This document shows, piece after piece, positions 17,352 to 25,046 of a stretch of DNA of 64,000 nt. The translations under genes and the position numbers were made by a program. The stretch spans positions 947,160-1,011,159 of the forward strand of contig NC_015435.1 of assembly GCF_000204925.1 (NCBI RefSeq), in the 5' to 3' direction. Numbering within the stretch: the first letter of the stretch is position 1; every line of letters begins with the position of its first letter. Origin of the DNA: Metallosphaera cuprina Ar-4 (GTDB taxonomy: Archaea > Thermoproteota > Thermoprotei_A > Sulfolobales > Sulfolobaceae). The notes under the pieces are model-generated. The model was given only the letters and a program-made list of their open reading frames with translations, made no database searches and was not told the DNA's origin.

Positions 17352-18893
17352 ATGAGAAAGTTAACCTTCCTACTCCTTCTCCTCTTCCTTGTATCTCTAC
17401 CGGTTCACTCTCAATCCTCCACACCTATTAAGCACGTCATAATCGTTATCATGGAGAACCACTCTTTTGACAACCTCTTCGGAACCTATCCCTTCGGCTA
17501 CCCTCCTATCGTAAATAACGTAACCTTATCTTTAATGGAGCCTGAGGGACTCTATCGCAATTACTCTCAGCTCTTGAGCTCGAGGGACGGGATCCTGAAC
17601 TACATATCGGTTCCAGACGTACCTTGGTTGCCTCTAACTTACTCCCATCCGTATTACGCAGACGCTTACTCAACCGTTGACCCTTACGAAGGATGGTCCT
17701 CCTATCACGGAGACTACTGGTTCGGCTCCCCCTCAGGTTTCGTCTACTACTCAGGTCCTCAATCCTTAGCGTACTTCTCGTATCAACAGCTCTCCCCCCT
17801 TTGGGACTACGCTGAGGAGTACGTCCTAGCGGACGATTACTTTTCCCCGGTCTTGGGTTTAACCGAACCAAACAGGATAGCTTACCTTACTGGTTTCCCT
17901 CCGAGCTTTTACACAGATGAGGCAAACGAGGTCTGTCCTCTAAACGCGAGCGTGATGTATCAACTCTCAAGCCACAACGTGTCCTGGGGTTACTACGTTT
18001 ACTCACTTCAGGGTATACCCTATCCGCTGAACGCCTTCCAGGACATATCTGAGTTCTCTTCTCACTTCAAGAACCTATCGACCTTCTACTCTAACCTAAG
18101 GGATGGCGATCTCCCCTCCGTTTCCTGGGTTATGTTTCTGGGTGGCTCCAGCGACAAGTACGACATGCACCCTCCCTACAACGTCACCTCAGGCGAGGTT
18201 CAGCTCGTCAGAGTGATAAACGCCGTGATGGAGAGCAGATATTGGAACTCAACCGTCATCTTCGTAACTTTCGATGAGGGAGGAGGATATTACGATCAGG
18301 TGGTTCCCCCAGCCATTAACCACTTCGGTCTAGGTCAGAGGGTACCGCTGCTCATCATCTCACCCTACGCTAAGGAAGGCTGGATAGATAACTACACCAT
18401 GAGCGGGTACACTCTCCTAGGTTTCATAGATTACAACTTCAAACTACCTTACATCACAGAGTGGAGCTCCGAGGGAGTCCAAGGTCTCCTTCAGTCCTTC
18501 AACTTCTCCTATCCTAGGCCACCTGTTATCCTGAGCCCTGGAAACTGGAGCTACCCCATCCCTCTTCAAGAGGAAATACATTACGGTTACATAGCCAGCG
18601 TACCTAACTACAAGGGATACTCTCAGATCTATCCCATGCCTGAGACCTTCGCTCTCATACCTGTTCTCTTGATCTCCTTCGGCCTGTTCTTTTACTCTCT
18701 CAAAAGGAGAAACCTTATGAAGTACTCTATGGTGCTCTTCCTCATCTCGGTTATCATCTCCGCTTACGTCTACAGCTCTAACAACGTCTACAGCTTCGTT
18801 AGTGAGTACTACCTCACCGCCTCACTGATAGGTTTCCTAGCCAACGGTGCGTTACTCGCTAGGAGGTTTAGCTCACATGCCAGGTCAGCTTGA
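17352..18893 (+). CDS. Secreted phosphoesterase (acid phosphatase / phospholipase C family), membrane-anchored
   Basis: This 513-residue protein has a signal peptide (residues 4-20, LTFLLLLLFLVSLPVHS), then the AcpA/phospholipase C family core. IKHVIIVIMENHSFDNLFGT gives the N-terminal metal/nucleophile region, YFSPVLGLTEPNR follows, and FVTFDEGGGYYDQV near residue 310 supplies the late metal ligands. The C terminus (from about residue 435) has two to three membrane helices, so the enzyme is probably tethered outside the cell. Family members hydrolyse phosphomonoesters or phospholipids at low pH, which suits an acidophile. Many N-glycosylation sites support export. A palindromic element lies just upstream. 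Confidence 0.85.
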   Translation: MRKLTFLLLLLFLVSLPVHSQSSTPIKHVIIVIMENHSFDNLFGTYPFGYPPIVNNVTLSLMEPEGLYRNYSQLLSSRDGILNYISVPDVPWLPLTYSHPYYADAYSTVDPYEGWSSYHGDYWFGSPSGFVYYSGPQSLAYFSYQQLSPLWDYAEEYVLADDYFSPVLGLTEPNRIAYLTGFPPSFYTDEANEVCPLNASVMYQLSSHNVSWGYYVYSLQGIPYPLNAFQDISEFSSHFKNLSTFYSNLRDGDLPSVSWVMFLGGSSDKYDMHPPYNVTSGEVQLVRVINAVMESRYWNSTVIFVTFDEGGGYYDQVVPPAINHFGLGQRVPLLIISPYAKEGWIDNYTMSGYTLLGFIDYNFKLPYITEWSSEGVQGLLQSFNFSYPRPPVILSPGNWSYPIPLQEEIHYGYIASVPNYKGYSQIYPMPETFALIPVLLISFGLFFYSLKRRNLMKYSMVLFLISVIISAYVYSSNNVYSFVSEYYLTASLIGFLANGALLARRFSSHARSA

Positions 18894-19032
18894 TCTACCC
18901 CTTTCAGGAGACGGTGAGCCCCTTAGCTCGGTTATGACCAATCTGATGATGAAGCTCTCCCGTTCTGGAACTCCCTTGAACAGTTTAACCGTGACTTCGA
19001 ACCCTTCCTCGTTTCAGAGGAGGTCCTCTAGG
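18877..19032 (+). pseudogene. Possible frameshifted small gene
   Basis: An ATG at 18877 opens MPGQLDLPLSGDGEPL. A one-base shift near 18920 then continues as GYDQSDDEALPFWNSLEQFN and RDFEPFLVSEEVL to a TAG at about 19030. The two halves join into a plausible 50-residue acidic protein between the phosphoesterase and the membrane protein at 19043. Alternatively the zero frame simply runs on as a noncoding string. Whether this is a real broken gene or a sequencing error cannot be told. Confidence 0.3.
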
Positions 19033-19042
19033 TGATCCACTA

Positions 19043-19567
19043 ATGATCCTTCCCTTTATAGTATCGTTCGTGCCCTGTTCCTTCGAGGGACTGGAGATGG
19101 CAATGTTCACTTACCTAGCCAAATCGGTTAACGCTAGGTCAGCGACAGTAGGAGTCATCCTGGGGATATCCTCGATATTCCTCATGAGTTATGTGGTCTA
19201 TCTAGCTCTTCCAATTCTCATTACTGACACGAGCGAGCAGCTCATGAGGTACCTCTTGGGGGCGGTTCTCTTAACCTTCGCTACCGTCTTCCTCTGGAGG
19301 GACTACCCCTCACCTAAGGGGGCTCTCCTCACCGCCGCCCTAGGTGTAGCGGCTGAGGGGGTTGAGGTGAACCTCTTCGAGATCTCCTCTTACCTCATGA
19401 CTGGAGACTTAACCCTTGCGTTCCTAGGGGGTACCTTGGGGTTCTCGTGGGTGTTAGCCTCCTCCACTCTGTTATTCCGTAAGTTCCCCAGGCGCTTAAT
19501 GAGGGTCGTTTCGATCTCAACTCTCTACGTTATGGGTTTCGTAGTTCTCACCAGTGGGTTAGTTTAG
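19043..19567 (+). CDS. Membrane protein, COG4280-like (FTR1-type EGLE motif)
   Basis: This 174-residue protein has six predicted helices. The first carries CSFEGLEMAMF, an E-G-x-E motif like that of iron permease FTR1/COG4280 membrane proteins. A second half has VAAEGVEVNLFEISSY, which looks like an internal repeat of the same E-G-x-E element. A duplicated acidic pair in two helices suggests a cation transporter, but the substrate is not known. GGTGATC a few bases before the ATG could serve as a ribosome-binding site. The gene follows the phosphoesterase in the same direction. Confidence 0.6.
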   Translation: MILPFIVSFVPCSFEGLEMAMFTYLAKSVNARSATVGVILGISSIFLMSYVVYLALPILITDTSEQLMRYLLGAVLLTFATVFLWRDYPSPKGALLTAALGVAAEGVEVNLFEISSYLMTGDLTLAFLGGTLGFSWVLASSTLLFRKFPRRLMRVVSISTLYVMGFVVLTSGLV

Positions 19568-19622
19568 ATCTAACGTCCCTGTATTTTTCTTTTTTCTACA
19601 CTTTATAAACAATAAGAGAAAA

Positions 19623-19635
19623 CTTTTTATATAGA
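19623..19635 (+). promoter_or_regulatory. TATA promoter of the ABC transporter operon
   Basis: TTTTTATATAGA about 21-33 bases before the ATG at 19656. The position fits a leaderless or near-leaderless transcript for the binding protein and permease genes. Confidence 0.5.
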
Positions 19636-19655
19636 AATATTACTAACAGGATATA

Positions 19656-20780
19656 ATGACTGGTAAAGCCCTTACTAAAACCCAGGCTGTCCTCATAGTT
19701 GTTATCATAGTGATAGCAGCTATCGCAATAGTCTCCATAGAGTTGATCCCACATTCCGCTAAGTCCTCCCATTCCTCAACCACTACCTCCTCCTCAACCA
19801 CTACCGTGACACCTACAAATCAGTCCGTCACTGTCTACGTTGCGGGCGCTTACATAGCGATACTCAACTATTTAGCCAAGCAGTTTGAGAATCAGACCGG
19901 GATACAGGTTCACAACGTTCCTGGAGGAGCTTTCGCGTTGGCCTCTCAGATCGCAACCACGACCCCTGAACCAGCAAACGTTTTCGTACCGGTAGCTTAC
20001 ATTCAGGCTGTACAGCTCGAGGGATCTAGGAACCCGGGGTGGGCCATAGCTTTCATATCCGATCAGATGTCCATAGTTTACTCCAACTACACTACGCAAT
20101 CCCCTTACTGGTCTCAGCTCTACTCTAACTACACCATGGCCATGAAGACTAACGAGACTACGTATTGGTTCAACTTCTTCAAGCTCCTCTCAACTAAGTT
20201 CACTTTAGGTATTTCCAACCCTAGCTCTGATCCAGAGGGCCTATTCGCAAACCTAATGTTCCAAATGGCGGGGAAGCTCTACGCTCACAACGAAAGTTAC
20301 TTCACATACCTACTTAAGAACAACCCTAACGTTAAAGTGGAACCTACCACAGCGGATTACGTTGCCCCGTTAAAGGCAGGAGAGCTGGACTTCACCTTCT
20401 CTTACGTCTCCTACGCGGTATCTCAACACCTCGATTACTTCCAAATGCCTCCTTGGCTCAGCTTCGGATACTACCCCAACGAGACGAGCTGGTTCTCCTC
20501 CTTTAATTACACTATAAGCGTAAACGGTCAACAACTCAACATACGCGGCAACCCGGTATACCTTTACGTCACAGTACCCAGGAACGCATCGGACACTCAG
20601 GCCGCGTACAAGTTCATAGAGTTCTTAGTCAAAAACGTGAACGAGCTTTCAATGTTCCACGTTACGCCCGTAAGTCCTCCTATCATATTCTATAATAACC
20701 CCAATGACGTACCAAAGCCTATAATGAACCTCGTGAACTCAGGGGAACTAAAGTATGGGGGAAACTTCTCGGCAATTTAG
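19656..20780 (+). CDS. ABC transporter substrate-binding protein (oxyanion-type, ModA/WtpA-like)
   Basis: This 374-residue lipoprotein-like or membrane-anchored protein has one N-terminal helix (residues 10-30, AVLIVVIIVIAAIAIVSIEL). A Ser/Thr-rich stalk (SSHSSTTTSSSTTTVTP) of the kind used by archaeal binding proteins follows. The binding domain starts with VTVYVAGAYIAILNYLAKQF, like molybdate/tungstate/sulfate-binding proteins, and contains ISNPSSDPEGLFANLMFQM. It would capture an oxyanion outside the cell for the permease encoded next (26-base overlap). No ATPase gene follows. Molybdate, tungstate or sulfate are candidates; the exact substrate is not readable. Confidence 0.75.
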   Translation: MTGKALTKTQAVLIVVIIVIAAIAIVSIELIPHSAKSSHSSTTTSSSTTTVTPTNQSVTVYVAGAYIAILNYLAKQFENQTGIQVHNVPGGAFALASQIATTTPEPANVFVPVAYIQAVQLEGSRNPGWAIAFISDQMSIVYSNYTTQSPYWSQLYSNYTMAMKTNETTYWFNFFKLLSTKFTLGISNPSSDPEGLFANLMFQMAGKLYAHNESYFTYLLKNNPNVKVEPTTADYVAPLKAGELDFTFSYVSYAVSQHLDYFQMPPWLSFGYYPNETSWFSSFNYTISVNGQQLNIRGNPVYLYVTVPRNASDTQAAYKFIEFLVKNVNELSMFHVTPVSPPIIFYNNPNDVPKPIMNLVNSGELKYGGNFSAI

Positions 20781-21558
20781 GATAGACAAGTTAAAGGTAT
20801 ACTCTTTTTTCTCAATCGTTCTCTTGATCGTGCCTATAGTTTACCTCCTCTTTTACGGTTACGGTCCCTTCTTCGTGAGATCGGAGGCGTTCAGCTCATC
20901 TCTCCTCTCTTCGATAGCTCTAACCTTCTTTTCCTCAACCGTCTCTATCCTAATCATAATCTTGATATTCACTCCCCTAGCGTTTTACCTCGCCAGACAC
21001 TCCAACCCCCTGATTGAGACTCTCGTTGACGTCCCCGCCTCCATCCCTCATCCTCTAGTTGGGATAGCCCTCGTCTTCATAGACAGTCCAACCAATCCTC
21101 TTGGTAGGCTACTCTACTATCACGGGATAAACTTCTATTACACCTACCTAGGGATGATTCTGGCACTGGTGATAGTTTCCTCACCGATTTACATCAGGTC
21201 AATGCAGAACTTCTTCGAATCCATTCCCACCTCTTACGAGAGGTACGCTAGGGGTCTAGGAGCTTCAGAGGGAACGGTGTTCCTCTACGTTATGTTACCT
21301 GAGTCCATAAGGGGGATAGTATCCTCGGGTTTGACCTCGATCTCTAGGGCGATAAGCGAGTTCGGCTCAATCGTCATTGTGGCTCCCTACGTCACTGGGT
21401 GGATATTCAACGGGGATTATAACGCCTCAGTTTACATCTACAACCAGTATCAAACTTACTTTAACGCGTCGATAACCTCGTCAGCGACCCTCCTCCTCTT
21501 CTCGATAGTGCTCATCGTCGTAATAAGGGTCGTGAATCACTTCCTGAAGGGAAGATGA
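20755..21558 (+). CDS. ABC transporter permease (ModB/WtpB-like)
   Basis: This 267-residue protein has about six membrane helices. The EAA loop that contacts the ATPase is visible as YERYARGLGASEGTVFLYVMLP (residues ~160-180). The order of helices matches molybdate/tungstate/sulfate permeases. The ATG at 20755 overlaps the binding protein gene by 26 bases, so translation is probably coupled. The matching ATP-binding subunit is absent from the following 500 bases, so it must be encoded elsewhere or shared with another system. Confidence 0.8.
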   Translation: MGETSRQFRIDKLKVYSFFSIVLLIVPIVYLLFYGYGPFFVRSEAFSSSLLSSIALTFFSSTVSILIIILIFTPLAFYLARHSNPLIETLVDVPASIPHPLVGIALVFIDSPTNPLGRLLYYHGINFYYTYLGMILALVIVSSPIYIRSMQNFFESIPTSYERYARGLGASEGTVFLYVMLPESIRGIVSSGLTSISRAISEFGSIVIVAPYVTGWIFNGDYNASVYIYNQYQTYFNASITSSATLLLFSIVLIVVIRVVNHFLKGR

Positions 21559-22087
21559 AAAAGACTTAAGACGTTTTTAACATAAACCGTTAGGTATCTG
21601 GTTTCGAATCAAACGTGATTCCGCCTTTGAGAAACCATGTTATCCTCAACTCGATAGAACTTGAAGTTAACTCCGACCTAAGAGATCTCCTGGTTTAACC
21701 TGAGACTACACGAACCTAGCCTAGCGACCTGGCTAAGCTTCAATTAGTTAATTTCTCAAACTAACAACTCACAAGTTTAAAACCCTCGAGATGAAGGACT
21801 GCCTCCGTTCGATCCGAACTACTTCGAAACAACTCAATTGAGGTAAGAGAACGTAAGACCTTTCATCGTCGTTAAGTCCCACAATGGGTTCATGAACGCT
21901 GTTGAAGAAACTCTACGAATTTAACTGAGGAAGCCGCTGAACTCATCACGTCTCCACCTATGGAACTCGAGTATGAAACTACACCAAGAAAATTTCATAT
22001 AATAGTTCATCTAAACACTTAATTTCCTTATAAGGCGTTTTAAGTTAGAATTTATTTCTAATAAAGATTAGAAAAGAAAAAAATATT
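21559..22087. other. Gene-free stretch
   Basis: No coding frame is recognisable, including no remnant of an ABC ATPase. The last 60 bases are very AT-rich (AATTTATTTCTAATAAAG) and may contain a terminator for the leftward sulfur transporter operon. Confidence 0.4.
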
Positions 22088-22309
22088 TTATTTACTCCTA
22101 ACGTACCCCGGATATTTAGATCTATACCATATCGCAGTAATCGCTAAAGTTATCACTAGTATGAACCCGGTTATTGCTACAGATGAGGGCTTAGGATCAT
22201 AGCCGCTGTAGAAACCGTTAGTTATGGCTGCCGCAACGATCATTAATGCTGTCATCGCTATGATAAACGCCTTCACGTCCCTTTCGTTCTTTCTCCCTAC
22301 TTTCTCCAT
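22088..22309 (-). CDS. Small two-helix membrane protein in the sulfur transporter operon
   Basis: This 73-residue protein has a charged N terminus (EKVGRKNERD) and two membrane helices (AFIIAMTALMIVAAAITNGF and AITGFILVITLAITAIWY). No family is recognised. It is the third gene of a leftward operon after two YeeE/YedE-type half transporters. Its ATG lies only eight bases past where the second transporter frame would end if its frameshift were ignored, so it probably belongs to the same transport system. Confidence 0.6.
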   Translation of the reverse strand: MEKVGRKNERDVKAFIIAMTALMIVAAAITNGFYSGYDPKPSSVAITGFILVITLAITAIWYRSKYPGYVRSK

Positions 22310-22381
22310 AACCTCTTCACCTTCTGCTATATATTAACTTACTAGATATCAACATGCTAACCATCACCGCTAGGAAGAACT

Positions 22382-22924
22382 CTATACTGCTAACGGCCAT
22401 TTGTAGGTCTCTAATATGTGGCCAGATGCGCACCCACCTGCCATTCTAGCTCCGAACAGGACAAGGTAAGCACCTATGAACGCTCCAAACGCTCTCTTCA
22501 CTTCGCTATCTCCAAATCTAGTAGTCCAAGTTTTTGGCATCCATTTATTAAACGCTTGGAATCTACGAGTTACGAATACAGCAGCTAGGAACGCTCCCAA
22601 TAAGGTTCCTATGTCGCTATAAGGTTCCCAACCAATAGTATCAAACACTAATTTACTGTATGAAAAGGTTGGCAACCATAAGTAGCCAGCTATCCAACTG
22701 TAGGTTGTTGACTCTCCAAATATTTGGTGCAAGAACATTTCTAACACCACTGTAGCTCCAATAATTACTCCAATGAACGTTAGGAGTCCCCTCAAATCAG
22801 AGCTGGGAGCCCAATACTCGTTCGCGCTTTTCGCTAATCTGTCATCAGGTCCTTGGGGCATGGCGGAACCTTCGACCAACATCTCACTCGTCTCCCTATG
22901 CATCGCTAACTCGTAATCGCTCAT
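22382..22924 (-). CDS. YeeE/YedE (TsuA-like) sulfur transporter, second half, frameshifted at 3' end
   Basis: The open frame gives 180 residues: a long cytoplasmic N terminus, then membrane helices with the hallmark RMAGGCASGHIL whose Cys takes part in thiosulfate relay in TsuA-type channels. The frame then runs out as ETYKWPLAV. A one-base shift near 22417 gives RDLQMAVSSIEFFLAVMVSM and LISSKLIYSRR, a perfect closing helix that stops at 22317, eight bases before the next gene. The intended product is therefore about 202 residues, and this copy carries a frameshift or a sequence error. It follows its partner at 22926 with a one-base gap. Confidence 0.75.
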   Translation of the reverse strand: MSDYELAMHRETSEMLVEGSAMPQGPDDRLAKSANEYWAPSSDLRGLLTFIGVIIGATVVLEMFLHQIFGESTTYSWIAGYLWLPTFSYSKLVFDTIGWEPYSDIGTLLGAFLAAVFVTRRFQAFNKWMPKTWTTRFGDSEVKRAFGAFIGAYLVLFGARMAGGCASGHILETYKWPLAV

Positions 22925-22925
22925 T

Positions 22926-23528
22926 TTATAGTTTGAATGGGTTTGTATAATAAATGCAGCTCTTCCCTTCCTTATATCTTGGCAAGTAATATGATATTAA
23001 AAACATTATAATTGCCCACGCTATTGCTATTCCAAAGCCTATGTCTAAGTTAGTTGCAACCTTACCTCCTAGGTATACCTCACCGAAGTTTAAAGTGTTT
23101 ACAAGCCATTGTCCAGCTGAGGTCTGATAAAGAACCGTCCATGTAGATGCCCCTAATAGTCCGCCTAATAGGGCGAATATCGCGTCTCTACGTCCTTCAC
23201 CCAAGGCCATCCACACTGTGCCAGGAACGTAGCCAGAAATCGCTATTCCTAACCCAAAAAGCAGTCCACCCATTAATATTCCTACAACGTATAACGGCTT
23301 TATTCCCCAGTGAAATCCCACTCCCAACAAAGACAAGCCGTACAATAGTACTGCTCCAGCACCTATCGCTATTGCTATGCAGTTTATGAACAATCTATCT
23401 TCCCATTTGGATAATTTAAGGAGAACTTTCGGGTTTGATATTCCCCATATTTCTGCCAAGCCACCTATTATCGCTCCTATGAATATTCCTACCCAGTCTG
23501 GAGCCGTGAAAGTTATCATTTTAATCAC
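22926..23528 (-). CDS. YeeE/YedE (TsuA-like) sulfur transporter, first half
   Basis: This 200-residue membrane protein has about five helices. The family signature [20 protein letters not shown] (near residue 85) corresponds to the G-x-x-x-x-G-C-P-G-T loop of YeeE/YedE proteins, with Tyr-Val replacing the usual Cys here. WDRLFINC-like and LGALLGAS-type helices surround it. Together with the gene at 22382 it makes the two pseudo-symmetric halves that are one chain in TsuA; such splitting is common in Sulfolobales. It probably imports thiosulfate or another reduced sulfur compound. It is the first gene of the leftward operon; the AT-rich 23530-23590 holds its promoter. Confidence 0.78.
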   Translation of the reverse strand: MIKMITFTAPDWVGIFIGAIIGGLAEIWGISNPKVLLKLSKWEDRLFINCIAIAIGAGAVLLYGLSLLGVGFHWGIKPLYVVGILMGGLLFGLGIAISGYVPGTVWMALGEGRRDAIFALLGGLLGASTWTVLYQTSAGQWLVNTLNFGEVYLGGKVATNLDIGFGIAIAWAIIMFLISYYLPRYKEGKSCIYYTNPFKL

Positions 23529-24490
23529 TACTTAAACTTTTTTTACTTTATCTTAAATATATTTCATATTGGACTGATGATAAAAAATTTGAGGTTGGAG
23601 AGGAAGTAAGTTAACAACTCTGAGACCTGGCCTAATTGAGGTATTGAGCTTAGAGATCGTGCAACCGCTAGGTGTTTGGACGAGCTGTTCTCTCTAACGT
23701 TCTAGTCTCTTTCAAGTTATTTTTCTAAAGGAAAATAAAGATAAAGTATAAAAAGATGTGGGTTTTGAGTTTATCCTCCTATCGTTGATCAGTGAGATTT
23801 GATTTAGAGATTTGCTATTATTATTTAAGCATCTTCAAAGATTAGAATGAGTTAAAGACTTCAAAAGCCTCCTCAATGACAATTGATTTTGAATTTTTTA
23901 TCGTTAACTTTTATAACGGGCACGCGTTCGTGGCCTTTCCATATAGGGATGAAGTGGAACCCTTGGACTCAAGTTCAAAACGACTTCAAATCTGTTGAAG
24001 TGTTCAAAAGTAGATAAAAACTTTAAGATATAACTTAACGTCTTCTTTGTCCTTACCTTTCGCAAGTCCCGTGATCAAAAACCTTGAGTTCAATAGGACC
24101 TTAAGTTTGGCCTAAGGGCGAACTCACTTAAAGGTTGGACAAATTCATGTTCTTATCTGAACTAAATTAAACTATAAGGGACTCAAGGGTAGGGACGCGT
24201 TTGAGGGCGTTTCATCTAAGCGTGAGATGATGGGTCTTTCAGACGAGAGTGGCTAACTCGCGATGACGTGAGGCTTAACGTACTACCTCATCGAAGTCAA
24301 ACCTTCAAAAGGCAATCGAGCTCACCTATTATCCTCACGAGTCTAAACCCTTCATCATGACAACCCAGTTTAAAGTTCAGCCGAACTAGGTCAGAGGATT
24401 AGCCTCTCAACGCTTGTGTTCTTCTCGACTCATCGTGAAGTTCCACGAGTTCGCTAGACACTCAACTCAACGCTTGGCTCCGTCCCGACT
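23529..24490. other. Gene-free stretch of about 1 kb
   Basis: No intact or clearly decayed gene was recognised on either strand. The composition is typical of the degenerate intergenic regions of this window. The left 60 bases contain the promoter of the sulfur transporter operon. Confidence 0.4.
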
Positions 24491-24504
24491 CTTTAATATA
24501 TATA
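24491..24504 (+). promoter_or_regulatory. TATA promoter of the small basic protein
   Basis: TTTAATATATATATG about 25-38 bases before the ATG at 24529 is a strong archaeal TATA box. The transcript would start very near the ATG. Confidence 0.5.
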
Positions 24505-24528
24505 TGAGAAGTTCTCTAATAGAGATGC

Positions 24529-24837
24529 ATGGCAAGCAAAAACAGAAAAGCTGTCAAGAGGAGAGACGCCCCTGCGAAACAAGGAAACTGGTCCTCCGGA
24601 CTCCACGAGGCGGCCAAGTCTAACAGTTACGCTAAGGGGGTAGCTGAATTCCTAGGGATTGATCCTGAAATAGTCAAGGACTCCTATCCGGTCCGTAATT
24701 GGAAAGAGTTCGCAGAGAAGGCTGACGAGGAAGCCTATCGTAGAAGGAGAGATGGTAACTACTCAAAAAGGTGGCTTGAGGCTTACAGGGCAGCTTACAC
24801 CACACCTGAAAAAGAGGAAAAGCAGCTTTCCAACTAG
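24529..24837 (+). CDS. Small charged protein of unknown function
   Basis: This 102-residue hydrophilic protein has a very basic, disordered-looking N terminus (SKNRKAVKRRDAPAKQG). A compact part follows with DPEIVKDSYPVRNWKEFAEK and YSKRWLEAYRAAYTT, and it is mostly helical with no membrane segment. It has the look of a small conserved crenarchaeal protein that could bind nucleic acid, but no family is recognised. It has its own TATA box and no operon partner. Confidence 0.6.
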   Translation: MASKNRKAVKRRDAPAKQGNWSSGLHEAAKSNSYAKGVAEFLGIDPEIVKDSYPVRNWKEFAEKADEEAYRRRRDGNYSKRWLEAYRAAYTTPEKEEKQLSN

Positions 24838-25046
24838 GGCCCAGTCCAAGATCCCTAGTCCTTTCACGATGGAGGTATTTAACCCATCGATTTCCTAAAT
24901 GACCTCACCTAAGGTTCCTTAGAGTTAATCTCAGCTCTCGTGTGCCCAAGCGATGAACTGGATCCTCTTCTCTCCCTTGTCACAACTTCACCCATCTATT
25001 GTGGCAACCCTTAAATTTCTTTAACTGAAGTTAATCAAGTAGCTTA

